Source of the DNA: Setophaga petechia
Lineage: Eukaryota; Chordata; Aves; Passeriformes; Parulidae
DNA length: 64,000 nt
Direction of reading: 5' to 3'
NCBI GenBank assembly: GCA_024362935.1
Contig: JANCRA010000032.1
Location: 6,499,001-6,563,000 of the forward strand
The notes beneath the pieces are model-generated. The model was not told the origin of the DNA. It did not search any database and saw only the letters and a program-made list of their open reading frames with translations. The position numbers and the translations under genes were made by a program. Below, piece after piece: positions 10,792-23,000 of this stretch. The number at the start of each line of letters is the position of its first letter. Positions within the stretch are counted from its first letter, which is position 1.

Positions 10792-10807
10792 GCGGCGCTG
10801 GCGGAGC

Positions 10808-10821
10808 GCGCCCCCTGGCGG
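10808..10821 (-). promoter_or_regulatory. CTCF core motif, full consensus match
   Basis: The minus strand reads CCGCCAGGGGGCGC, which fits the 14-base CTCF core consensus CCRSYAGRKGGCRS at every position. It lies between the minisatellite and exon 1a, about 110 bp upstream of the ATG. Occupancy is not shown by sequence alone. Confidence 0.55.
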
Positions 10822-10930
10822 CGGGCGGTGCCGGCGGGGCCGCCCAGCGCCATTACCGCGGTCCGGCGAGGCCCCGCCCGCCGCCGGTGGGGAGCGCTTG
10901 GCGGGAGCGGCGGCAGCGGCGGCCGCCGGG

Positions 10931-10974
10931 ATGCTGGGGGTGGCGGCGGCGGCCGCGGGGATCAACTGTAACAG
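10931..10974 (+). CDS. LIMS1: LIMS1 (PINCH-1) alternative first coding exon 1a
   Basis: ATG in the context GCCGCCGGGATGC encodes MLGVAAAAAGINCN plus two bases (AG) of the next codon, then a donor AG|GTAGGA. Joined to the acceptor at 62259, the split codon becomes AGC and the protein runs ...[14 protein letters not shown]..., in frame with the LIM domains. It resembles the known vertebrate LIMS1 N-terminus that begins MLGVAAG and runs into SNMANAL. Here it has extra alanines encoded by GCG/GCC codons. LIMS1 is the five-LIM scaffold of the ILK-PINCH-parvin complex at integrin adhesions. The exon sits in the CpG island, so this is probably the main promoter. The intron to exon 2 is about 51.3 kb. 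The upstream in-frame sequence remains open through the minisatellite, but the Kozak-like site and family match favour this ATG. Confidence 0.88.
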
Positions 10975-13900
10975 GTAGGAGAGGCGCAAGGGCCGCCCGC
11001 GCCGTCCCGTCCCGCCTCCCGCGGCGGGCGGCTGCCGAGGGCGGCGCTTTGTGTCGGCCGGGCCGCTGTCACCGGCTGCTGCCCGGGAAAGGCGCTTTCC
11101 CGCTGCCCCCCGGGCGCCGGCGGGGTCGGGCTGGGGTCCCGCCGCGGGGACGGGGGGCCCGCAGCCGTGCAGGGTGTCCCTGCCACTCCCCCTGTGAAGT
11201 GTGCGTTCCACGGGGAAACTTTTCCCCGTCCCGGCAGCCGCAGCAAGGGGCAGTGCAGGAATTCCCTTCTCTCCGCAATCCCCTCCTCGGCGTTCGGCGC
11301 TCGCTCGGAGCGCTGGGGCGGGCCCTGTGCCCTTGTTGCAGCGATCGGGAAAAACAGCCAGACCTGCGGCTCGCACGTCCCGGGAGCGGCGTGAGCACCG
11401 TCTGATGCCCAGTGCGTTAAAAGGCGCCCTGTCCGGGGCGGGTGGCAGCTTTATTAAAAAGCATCACACTAAATAAGCTCGGGTGTGGATGTGGTGAGAT
11501 TCGTGATGTTTTGTGCGTATCCCACAATTAGCGAGCAGTCCTGTCTTGGGGACGGAAAGCAAAGGCTCTGCTCATTGCTCAGCGTTTCAAAGCCTCGCCC
11601 TGTGCAGTTGTTTCTTGGGAAGAAATGGCCCTAATTAAAGCACTTGGCAAAGTGTTGTTCTAATAGGTCAAAACCTGGAGCTGAGGGAAGGACAAAGACT
11701 GATTTTGTAGCTGCCTTGGACTGCAGGTACAGAACGGCTGCTGGCACACAAACTTTAGCCTGTCTAAAGACTGCCTTATCTTTCCCGCGCCCGACTTCTC
11801 CTGCAGGCTCCTCCAGCTCTCTGCCATACCTTTGGAGAAAAGCCATGGCAGTTGCGAAGTCAGGCTGAGTTTGGGCTACAGAGGTGCCATCCTGAGCGAG
11901 GTGAGCCAGCTCTGCTCCCAGGGTCAGTGCTCTGATGTCCTGGGCAGGATCTCGCCAGCCTTGACCAGGTCTCGCTCCAGCTGCAGTGCAGCCACATGCT
12001 TAGAAAAACATAATGTGATTCAGGTGTCCATATGTACTGTGGGTGATGGTTTTTTCTTCAGATCCAACAGCCACTTGCTTTTCATAGTGGGTGGTAGATG
12101 CTTCCAGGCCAGGATTCTTTCTGCATTCCTGAAAGTGGCCGAGTTGTCAGTATTTGTGCCGCCAGCGTCAGTCTGTACTCTTTTCAGCCCCACACAGGTG
12201 CTCGGGCTGAGCCGCCTCTTTGGCCAGGTAAACAGAGCAATTGCGTATTTGGCATCTGTTCTGCTGAAGTTGTCAGGGAGCGGGCCAACTGCCCTGCTGG
12301 TACACGCTTCTGAGGATATGAGCTAAGCTACACCCCTGGCACAGTGAGAGATTTTGGGACAAAGTCAGACTAGAGCCCCCGCCTGCAGAAACTTGCAGAG
12401 GTGGAGTAGCAGGGAGGTTACCTGCAGCAGCATGAGCCTGGCCAGCACTTCCTGGGAAACACTGGTGGCAGCAGAGCTATCCAGGGTACAGCTGGTGGCT
12501 CAAGCATCCTTTCACTGCAGCAGGAGCAAACATGCTGCCTCCTGGCCACGCAAATCCTCCTGTGACTGAGAGTCAGCCTGGAGTGCTGCTGCTGCTGGCG
12601 TGCCCCAAATAAAAACTGTTTGCCCAGTAAAGGCTGGACGTGGGGCCCCTTGGCTAAAGTGGCTGGCTTTCTCTGTTTCTCTCACCATTTTTTTGGGGTG
12701 AATGGTTGTATGGAGGACAAGGGGCTGTGCTGTGGTCAGGGACGTGGAGGTGCTGTGTGGTTCACTGTCACAGAAGCTTGGCTTGAGGGAGCAGAGGGAG
12801 GTGCTGGCCAGGACAGCAGGGCTGCTCATCTGGCAGGGTGGCACAGTGGTGAGAGTCAGGTCCTTCAGAGGGGGTTTTCTATAGATGATTCCAGTACACT
12901 GAAGTCAAAGGGGTAGGGCTCTTGGAAGATGCATTTTGATTTTGTAAAATACAAGGAGGGAGAATTAAAAATTTGTGTGTTTTATGGTTTTGATTCTTTG
13001 GGTTTAAAAAAACCACTAAAAATGTGACTATTTCATTCAAACCTACTTTTTGACAAAATGTAATGTGATCTCAAAGGCCTCCACAAGCTGAAATTCCCAA
13101 GGGGTTTTGTATCTTGACTTTTGGGTCTGATTTAGAGAGTTTAAGCAATTTGAGTTTTGGTGCAGAAAACAAAAAAAGAAGGATTGATCTGAGGTCTCTC
13201 TAGATTTGGTGCACGGAAAAGCAGCAGACATCTGGTCAGCAGGTATGCACAAGGAAATACTCTTCTTTTTAACTTTTTTTTTTCCCTCTCCCTTTGTTTT
13301 ATGGAGGCTTTTTGAACTTGAGCCACTCCTATGGCTTTTGTTTTGCAACTAGAGGAACTTGGAGGCTGGTGCTGTCGCTTGAACAGTCCTTACTGAGGCA
13401 CAGCTTTCTCACTCAGAATCGCACTGGGAGACCAGACTCTGTCCTGGAAAAGAGGGATTTGGGTAAGGAGGGTTGTGCAGAGAGTCGATGCAGGGTAGTG
13501 GTGGGCTGTTCAGGATTGCTTGGTGTGCTACCTGGGGCTGATAGTTTGTTGTGGCAATGCCTGCTTGCTTTATAAATGTCCTCTGAGTTTTGTAGGCAGC
13601 TTTTTCAGCTGGTTGTGCTGAACTCATCTTGATGTGTTATCATTGGAATAAGTTTCATATGTGGTTCAGAGAAAAACATTAGCTTCTCCATTCAGAGTCA
13701 TTATTTTCTTAAGCTTTTGTAGTTTCCTAGAATAAACAGAGTTTTTCTTTGTAGCAAGAAATACAGGCCAGCGTGCAGCAAAATACTGGAAAAAGCCAGG
13801 TCCTCTTTACTCCAAGTATAACTACACTTGAAAAACTAGTCCAGACTTATTGAATTTACAGTTCTTATTCCACTGTAGACTGTGAAGCTGAAAAATGGGG

Positions 13901-16900
13901 ACACTTCATGGTGTTACTGGCTCTGATAGGGGATTCTAAATAAGAAGCTAAATGTGGTGCTGTAGTTTAGTCTCAGTTGTTGTGTGCAGGTCTTTTTCTT
14001 AGAACTTGCTCCATACAGTTACTGCAGGGGAACCATTAATGGTCTGCAATATACAGAGGGTGATTTGCACAGTTAACAAATTCTTTTTCAAGTTGCAGTG
14101 AAATATTTATTATTGGAGCACTTAAGGCAATATTTTCAGCTCCTGCAATTGTGGCTTCATGCTGTGTGTCAGGTTACACATCCTGATTTGTCTATGCTTT
14201 GTTCTCCTCCAAAGCCCAGTTCAAAACTTTTTTACTCTGTAGCATAATGAAATCTCTTATTACTTTTCAATATAGGGAAGCTTTAATTATTAGCTGTGCT
14301 AAAAGCAGCATGATAGTCAGTGGGGAAATTACTCGTGTCAGGTTTTCCCATGATGGCAAGTGCTGATGACAACGAAAATGAAACTGACAGTCACATTTTC
14401 ACAGCCAAAGCCTCCCCTTGTCTAAGCTATGCCTAGTGTGAACCAAGCAGCTGTGTGCATGGTCTGCTGTTCTTGTTGCATTGGGATGTGCTACAGAGCA
14501 CGTCACCCTTAACAGCCTGTGCAGAAGTGGGCAGAAAGGGTGAAAGGTCCTCATTCAGTCTGACAATTAGGGAAAATGTAGCAGGGGACTGTGCCCTGGG
14601 GTTAATATTTTTCTTCCAATTAGGATGCTTCTTTGCAATTATTTCAGCATTTTCCTTCCTGTGGTGTGTAAGTCTATGAAAATGCTGACTTCTTTTTTTT
14701 TAAGCAGATAGAAGCAGGGTGGGGAAAATCAGGATACTGTAATTTCCTTGTAATTACTATGGTTTTGTGTACCATAGCAGCTCTTTATGTCAAATAGTTT
14801 GCTGAATTTGTCTCAGCATCTGGAGGCTGTCAGCAATATGCAGGATGCCAGAAGCTGATAGTGTGGCCAATGACAAACTATGGACAAAGTGGACCTCCTC
14901 TACAGCCTGAAACCATGATCCTCTGCCAAAATGGGATAGTCTGGAGCACCCTACAGTGCATGAAAAATAGCATTACAACATGGTTGGCACCCAGGAGGAG
15001 GTTTTATGCTCTGCATTTTTCGTATTGATTGCTTTTCTTTATATGTTAAATAAGAAGTTCTTGAATTCCAGCTTGGATGATCCTTCCTTTCATCGCTTTT
15101 TGATTTTTTAATAAATCAAACCAGCCACTTCTGTAGAATTCAGTGAGAAGGTCGGTCCTTAATCATACAGATTTAGGGTTGTTTCAAACACTGGTTGCAT
15201 TAAATAGTTTGAAGAACTGAGAACACACTGGTGGATGTTGTCTGAGTGAAACCTAAACTGATGCGAAGAGCAGAGTTAAAACCAGGGTGGCATCATGGGT
15301 GGGGAATTGATGTGGATCATCTGGGGAGCTGAGGCATTGTAATGACTTTATGAACATTTCCTGGGTGGCCAGAGCAGCATGGAGTAGCTGCTGTGCTCAA
15401 AATTAAAAGTCTTTTCTGTATTAATGTTGTTTTATTGTAGCTGGGGGACTGGGAAAGGCCACAGCAAAGCAATGCAGTAATGCCTGCGAATATTTGGGAC
15501 GCAACAACATGGCAAACTGGCTTCAGTCCAGACCTCACACTGACATTCAACATCTGTGGGATTGATGTGGGGAGAGGGAACCACGCAGAGAATTAATTTG
15601 AAGCCACCCTGGGAGGGAAAAAAGGCACCTTGATACTTTGCAAGGACTCTTGTGTGGGGGCCTGGCCATCCCCACCGGGGCTGGGTGTTGCCTGGCCAGG
15701 GCAAGGAACTGGCTGTCAGCCTCCTGCCTCGCGGAGCACCGCATCGCTGAGCCCTCCTTTGGTGTCTGCTGGCACACTCCGCCTCTCATTTAGGACTGCA
15801 GAATACGCTCGGCAGGCAGGGAAGCAGGGGCGCCACCGGCACTGCCGGGGGAAGGCCCCTGCGGGTTCAAGGCTGAAATGGCACAGCAGCCTCTGCTTGC
15901 AGGACCCTCTGGTTTTCGTGAGGAAATGCTTGCAAATAGGCACATATTGCTGAGCTTTGCATATGTGCTCTTCTGAGCTGTGTTGTTAGCACGACAGACT
16001 TGTGTTTCATGGCAGAGAGATGGGCATCTGTGCTGTATTAAGTAACTTATTTTTGCTAAGGTCTACTGTAATTGGGCTGAGATTCACTTGGCAGTGGCCG
16101 TCTCCCAGACCCAGCTCTGGCCAGTGTTATGATTCAGGACAGATCATCTATGGGCCTTGCCAGGGCAGCTGCTCTTCCCGTGGGCAGTGATGGTTACAGA
16201 GATGTTTTAATTAAGCATGTGGTTGTGCTACAGCCGCCTGGGGTGACCCACACATTCCCGTCCCCCAACATTTCTAGTGCCAGCATTGGGGACCTGAGCC
16301 AGCTGAAAACCTGTGGTGAGGGAGATTGGTAGATACCTAGATTTAAAACTGATTTTGTCTCAATCTGGATCGATTCCTCAATCTTGTGGGTGGCAGTGAT
16401 GTCCAAGGGAAAGAGCTTGGGAAAGGTGGCAATACCCATTTTGGCAGAGAGCAGTGTGAAAAGTGGAGTTCTGTGTCAAGGTGTTGGGGATTTGAAGAAG
16501 GAGGGAGCAGTGTTTGGTGGTGGTCTGGGCTGGGTCTGGGGACTGCTTGTGGCTGCCCCGGGTGCGGTGTCGGGGTTGGGAGTCCATGTTCTGTTGCACT
16601 GGAAGAAGGATCACCCACCTGCCTGCGGGTCTTGTGGAAGGATTGTGCGGGCAATTTTGCTTTCTGTTGTGGGAAGTGTGCTTGGGTTTGTTCTCTCTGC
16701 AGCTTGCTGTCCCCTCCTACTGCTCTGTCTGAAGGGAAACCACCCTGACAGTGGTTTTGTCATAGCTCTCGCTGAATTGGTTTGCAGAAATTCACCTTCA
16801 AAGGATTCAGAGGAAGGAAATCTCGTGTCCTACCCTTCTGACAATGTGCTTTATGGTTAGAAAGGGCACAGAGAACAGTGACACATCTTGATGCCTGTTT

Positions 16901-17663
16901 AAATCTGCCTGATGTTTGTTGGTATGATGCGACTTTGTGATCTGGAGATGCACATGGGCTTTCTTCACCCATTGCTTTCAGGTCCCAGAGGAACTGGTGG
17001 CTGTTTGTACCGGCTTGTACTGTCAGAAAAAAAAAATGCAACAAGATCTGCTGTGATCTCTTGCAGGCTGAGCTCTCCATGCAGAGACAGTGCTGTGGGG
17101 CAGCCACAGCACACGTGGCTGCTGGCTTTTTCTCAGCCCCTGTGTCCTGGAACAAGGCAGGCTGTGGGAGAGGGGCTTGTTGGGAGGTTGTCGATCAGCT
17201 TCACTGGAACTGAAAAAAGGACAGGCACTTCTCTAATGAGACATTTCTGTAGTACTTTAAACAATCCAGAAAACATTTTTTGTCCTTTCTGTGCTTCCTT
17301 TTGTCAGTCTGTGTAGTTGTAAGAGAGAGGCAATATTCTGATTATATGAAAAAGATATGAAATGGAACATTTTAAAGCTTCTGCTGTTAAGAAAAAGCTG
17401 ACTTTTGAGTCTTTGTTCCTTCATTCACATTTTTTTCCTTTTTGTTAGTCAGTCTCAGGAAATGAGAACATTCTTTTGGCTTTCTGTGCCTGAGTCACAT
17501 CTTATATATATCTATCTATATATAAAAATACGTTAAAACATCTGGAGATGTTTGTTTCAGAGAGGTACTTGTTTTGTGTTAGTGTCTGAACTTTAAGTGT
17601 TTATACACAGTTGGATGTTTCCAGAATTTCCCATACTTCTCTGGTTACAAGGACATGTATATT

Positions 17664-17728
17664 GCATGTATGTATTTATAAATACATGTATGTATTTAAA
17701 AAAATATATAAATACATGTATGTATTTA
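17664..17728. repeat. AT-rich imperfect tandem repeat
   Basis: Three copies of ACATGTATGTATTTA-like sequence. Two are identical 18-mers (AATACATGTATGTATTTA at 17681-17698 and 17711-17728) 30 bp apart; the first copy at 17664-17679 is partial. Confidence 0.75.
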
Positions 17729-19995
17729 AAAAAAAAGGTGTGAGGAGGAAATCAGAAAATATCAGTATCTTTTTCCTTGTTCTTTTTTTCCTTAGAAAAG
17801 GGGGGAAAGGAAGTATTTAAAAGTTTATTACACCCGTCTCTGCTGCTGAGTGGGCTGACACTCCCTGGGCTCTGGCAGTGCTCTGAGTGCACGGTGGGGT
17901 CTCCCTGCCTCCCTCTGTCCTCCCACCGGGGTCACACGGAGATCGTGAGACCGCTCAGAGAGGAAAAACAAAAATCCATTTAGTTTAAACCAAAGGCCAA
18001 ATATTTAACTTTAGCGGGGGAGGTGGTGGGATTTAGGAGAACGAGTACAATTTCCACCCTTGGTTGTTAAACATAGCTGCACTGAAAATGATGGGAAGCT
18101 GGGGATGGTGGGTGCTGGTGGTGTCCTGTGTAGGGAGGGATGCAGGGATGGCAGTGAGGTGTGAGGATTCCCCTAAGGGGCTCCATCTGCCATGACCACA
18201 TAATCTCCAGGTGTTCACAGCAGCTTCTCCTCCCACAGTTTCCACTGAAATGCCCTTGAGTTTATGGCTTGGATACAAAACCGCGCACCGATCAAATATT
18301 TTGATTGCATCCTGGCCTTCCTGTTAGTTTCTTTGATCTTTTATTATTAGTGGATGATAGCGGACTTTCAAAAGTCTTGTTTGTTGAAATAGTTGTATAA
18401 ATATGACCCTCGGGGTAGGTGTTACTTAGGAAAGTGCTTATCTCCCAGAAAAAAATCTACCTCCTTTTGCCCCTTTAGTGGGCTCATTTGCTATTGTGCA
18501 TCAAAGAAGTGTGATTTCTGTAATCATATCTGAGAATTAATTATTTCAAACAATTAACAATAAACTGCTATTCCAAGGCCAGTAGGTCTTATTCTTTTGC
18601 TGATTCCCTGCTCATTCAAACACTGAAGAACTGTTTCAGGTTCACATTAAAAAAATAATACAAGAAACTTACAGAGGCCGGACAGTCTGGGGTGGGGTGG
18701 AACTAAAGGGCTTGCAGCCCTGGGATGAATCCCCCTGTGTTGAATTCTCTCGTGGTTAAAATTTCTCTCTTTCCAAAGTAAAAAGCTTCCCTTCTCCATG
18801 GGCATCGTGGTCAAGGGATGTCCTTCTGAAATGGCTTCATACAACCTCACTTAATGCCATGCTGGATGTCTTCAGGCACTTGCACAGGGCAGTCTGGTCA
18901 CCATGTGGAGTTTAGCTTTGGGTGGTGGAGAGATGAGTTGTGCCACAGCTTTGCAGTGAGATGAAGTGAGGGCGGCTACACATGATGTAAGCCTGGAGGT
19001 CAAAATTTCAAACTTTGTCTAAAACTGAAAGCCACATTTTCCTTATTGTCACATGCAGGATGGGAATTATCAAACTTCACTCCAGCAGGACCTGGAGGGG
19101 ATCTGAGGCTTTTCAAGGGTGGTGGGGTGTTCCATGTGTCAGGATTCTCAAGGAAAGGTGGGAGTCCTTGGTGTCAGTTCATACCTGAGGCAAATCTCAC
19201 CCTGCAGCTGCTGATCTTCAGACCCATCCTGTCAAGGTGAAGATGTCCCTGCCCAAGGCAGATCTATCTTCCAAACCATTCTCTTACCCCTCCACAACCT
19301 GCATTAAAATCTGCTGCTGGAGCAGGCCTTCATTTTGAAAAGTACAGGGCAAATGAAGCACTGTTTCCAATGTCATATATTAATGAGGCTGCTTCATTTT
19401 GATGTGAGTGAAGCTCTCTGTGCTTGTGATTGCTGATGCACTGCAAGGGGGAAATAATTTGGACTTCTTGTGTCAAATTGCATCTGAGTCACAAATGTGA
19501 AAATCAATATTTTTATCATTACAATGCAGAGGTGGGCAAACAGTACAGTTAAGAGGATCCTTGACATCGCCCTTGGGAGAATTACTAGCAGATGATAAAA
19601 TGGCAAAGGATCCAGGAACAGTAATATTGCATTACTGCTCAGGTTTCATGAGAAATCTTTCTGCTCACCTTGGGCTATTTTTAAATTTATGAATAGCTTT
19701 GTCAACCTATACTTGAAAGAGACATTGAAGAAGTTTAATGTCATTGTGTGATACTGGTGTCTTTTCAGGGCAATTTCAGGCAGATTCCCAGTGAAGGTAG
19801 GATTACATAATGAGTATTTTGTGTCATCTGAGGTAAAAGTGGTCTAATAATTTTTACCTGATGGATTTTGGTAAAGTTTAGCTGTGTAGTGGCTTGATTT
19901 CAATCATGGATTTTCTGTTAAGTCCAATAGCACACAGTTAAAAATATGCAGCAGTATTACTTCCATGGATTACAAAAACAAGCACTGGAGTTCAC

Positions 19996-20057
19996 GGATG
20001 GGATGGGATGGGATGGGATGGGATGGGATGGGATGGGATGGGATGGGATGGGATGGG
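19996..20057. repeat. (GGATG)12 pentanucleotide microsatellite
   Basis: Twelve perfect GGATG units from 19996 to 20055. The regular GGG triplets every five bases make the + strand a candidate G-quadruplex. The Gly-Trp-Asp-Met repeat seen on translation is an artefact of the array. Confidence 0.97.
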
Positions 20058-23000
20058 GCAGATGCTGGGATCGCAGTCACTGTGTGCCCAGTGGAGCAGC
20101 TGTAGCCATCCCAGCCATCACTAGAGTGGCTGAGGTGGTGTTAATGTGGCATGGGAGGTTTTCTGTGGGAAGAAGGGCTCTGTTCTCCCAGAGGAGGAAC
20201 TGCACCACTGAAAGCTGTCTTCTAGTGTCCAACCTGTGTAGGCAAGAAGGGTGTTGATGGTACAAATGTCAAGCAGAGGATTTTTCACTTATATATTGAG
20301 TAATGTTCCTTCCTTGGTTTGCATTGCCAGGTATTAGCTTGTTGTCCCTACCACAGTGGGAGGGGAATACAGTGAAAAGCTGCTGAGTCCAGATTTTTTA
20401 ACCTATCATTAATCCTTTGTCATGAAAGCAAATGCAAAATGAGCAGAGCCTTAGTTCCAAGTCAAAAGGTTTTTTAAACTTGGAAAAAATAATGGATCAG
20501 CTCTGTGTTCATGGTTTAAATAGTAATGTTCTTGGAGTGTATCTTGGAGATGCAAGGAAGGCAGGGTCTACCTGAATTAATTGTGAAGAAATCCACAATT
20601 TAAAAAATGCTTTTTTTTAATACCACAGAGGTCTTGTGGTATCAAGTTCATGTTGATTTAAAGTTTAATAAGGCAAAAGCATTGGTGCTGTCAGTATCCA
20701 GTTTTTCATGTTTTAGTGCTGAATTGGTGGTCAAGTGGAAGTGTTTCAAGGGCATTAACAGAATTGCATTATATGAAAATTTTTCCTATGCTATTTTCCT
20801 TACGGTATTAAGAGAAGTCAGGGAGGACAAGGAGATCATATTTGTTTCATGTATTCATATCTTAAAGTGAACAATAAAAATGTTTAGAAAGGACATACTT
20901 GCTTTTCAGAAATTGATAGACAGTGAAATGTATCCAAGTAAAAATAGTCAATTTATTTATTCTGAAGACAATACAGTCCTCATGCTCATGCAGAGCCCTT
21001 AAGTTAAATTCCTGAGTTTGCTCAGGTCAAGTTATGAGTTTAAATTTTAATTTCCTTGAAGCCAAGAACTCAAGTGCAGAACACATGTCCTCAGTTAGCA
21101 GAACCTGGGTTCACCCTCACAGTTTGTGGCTTATGTGAGGGTTGAGTGCATGTGTGTTCTGTATTCTCTTTATAAGCTTTTTTTGTAACATACATCTGTC
21201 TGGCACATAAAATATTTAAACCAACCACACAGGTAAGAAGAGTAGCAGGAGAAAATACAGATTTTTTTTCTTTTTTTTAAGTGATTCTGCCATAAATTTT
21301 ACCTTAACTCTGTTCATTGTGTACAAGCAGGTGTTGCAATAGGGTGTTGTTTCCAAATTACTCTTAGGAGTTGCCTGGTCAGGCATATAAACAAATACAG
21401 GGTGCCACTTCTGAAGTCTTTCTTTCCAAGGCAAGAAATGACCCATCAGGAATTAAGATTTTAAAACCTTGGCAGATGATGGTGTGGCACCAAAAGCACT
21501 GTGGCAAGGGGTGCTTTGGTGCTTGTCACTTCCACAAATGGTTCTTTTGACATTTTTGTCCTGGATGCTGGGAAGTTGCACCTGCCCCTCGATAGGATGC
21601 TGCGTACCGGAGCTGATGGTGTGGCATGGCACAGCTCAGCCAGGGAGGAGTCCCAAATGGTTGCTCAGTGGGTGGTAAAGGTTACAGACCTTCCTGCCAT
21701 GTCCATCCTCCTGGGCTTCGTGCGCCAACATGCAAAGTTTGCTCCATGTAAATAACAAAGGAGTTGAGGAAAGCAGGTAGCAGCATCGGGAAGCATCCAA
21801 ACACAAGGCAGCCTGCATAGTAATGGATGTGGGAGCATTCCTGGCCACCTTACCAGGGGTAATTCTGCCTCTCCTATCTTTTCTCAGCCCTGGAAACGGT
21901 TTTTTTCTTACGAATCTTGTCATTTTTTATTACCCTATATTACCTTATACCTTATATTTTTATTACCTTATACCTGCATACTATGATGTTTGATTTCCTA
22001 ATAGCTCAGCTGTATCGTGTTTCTTTGGTTCTGTAAATAACACATTTGCTGTGCTAAAAAATGTGTACTTTTAGAGAGGACACATATCTTAAGCGCTTCA
22101 TCAACCCACACTGCAGCAGTGGCTTTCTCTTCATCACAGAGGCATGCTGCTGTGCTGTGAACCAGTTGCACTCATAACTTATGTGCAGGGGGAGAAGAGA
22201 GGAAACTGCTGAAGTCGGGGATTGTTGGCTTATTCAATAGTTACGAAGAGCCAAGCTGAGCTCAGTTCTAGCTAGCTAGCCAGGGTGCTACTGCTTGCTT
22301 CACTAGAGCTCTCTGCATAGTTACTGCCTGCATGACCCCTTACAATCCAGTTCCTTTCAAATCTGCTGGGGTCTGTTATTAACTTGAACAGAAATAGATT
22401 AATGAAGCTTTGTGACAATTCCTCAAGACTGTATGCATATAAATGAGAATTCTATACCAGTTTGATTACCTTCAGCACATTGTTAGGGATGAAGAAATGA
22501 CTGTATGTGTGACTCTTACTGTTTAATGTTTCTGATAATGTGCAAATTCTAGAGGTTAGAGTGTTAAACTAATGCAGTTAAGACAGCAAGTCTTAACCAA
22601 TTTTCCTCAAAGCCATTTGAAATTCCACTGCCCTATTTATTGGAGCTTGATTTAGTCTTAAGGGTCCATAACTGGAACATCAATGGCCAAATAAGACAAA
22701 ATACCTGCTAGTACTTGGAAACTGGTTCTGTCAGCTTTGAAACCTTGCTACTTTGTCTGAGGTATAGGGACAAAACCATCACTGTTCTGAATTCGCTCTG
22801 TATGGATGGTGCATACTATGGTGACTTACTAAGGTCAGCCTTGTAAGAAGAGGATATCTTCCTAATCTCTGATTTCTCATATTTAAAGAAGAGCAGCTGG
22901 CTATCACACAGATGGGTCCAGCATCTTATATGACACCACCATGCCAGGCCAGGGTCACATCCCTGTGCCTACAGATCAATGTCTTCAGCTGAAGTTGTCA

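Larger units (their letters stand above)
10190..11445. promoter_or_regulatory. LIMS1: CpG island, main LIMS1 promoter
   Basis: About 1.25 kb of very GC- and CpG-rich DNA in AT-rich surroundings. It includes the 50-bp minisatellite, GC boxes (GGGCGGGGC at 10783-10791; CCCCGCCC at 10872-10879), a CTCF consensus match and LIMS1 exon 1a. No TATA box is near the exon, which fits a CpG-type promoter with dispersed start sites, probably between about 10750 and 10925. Several long open frames cross the island on both strands, but they reflect the lack of stop codons in GC-rich repeats and have no family features. Confidence 0.85.

Noticed and set aside
10070..11398. Several minus-strand open frames (up to about 430 codons) in the same island
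   Set aside because: Same cause: stop-poor GC-rich repeat DNA. RERGEAP-type repeats mirror the minisatellite unit.
10050..11405. Long + strand open frame (about 450 codons) across the LIMS1 CpG island
   Set aside because: It runs through an A run, the minisatellite in rotating frame, and over the exon 1a donor in another frame. The content is a translation of the 50-bp repeat with no family features.
15862..15872. GGTTCAAGGCT resembling a tRNA B box
   Set aside because: No A box at the right distance and no cloverleaf can be folded around it.
16384..16860. 158-codon + strand open frame
   Set aside because: Overlapping open frames in other phases, no homology I can see, no exon signals; probably chance in a GC-richer intron patch.
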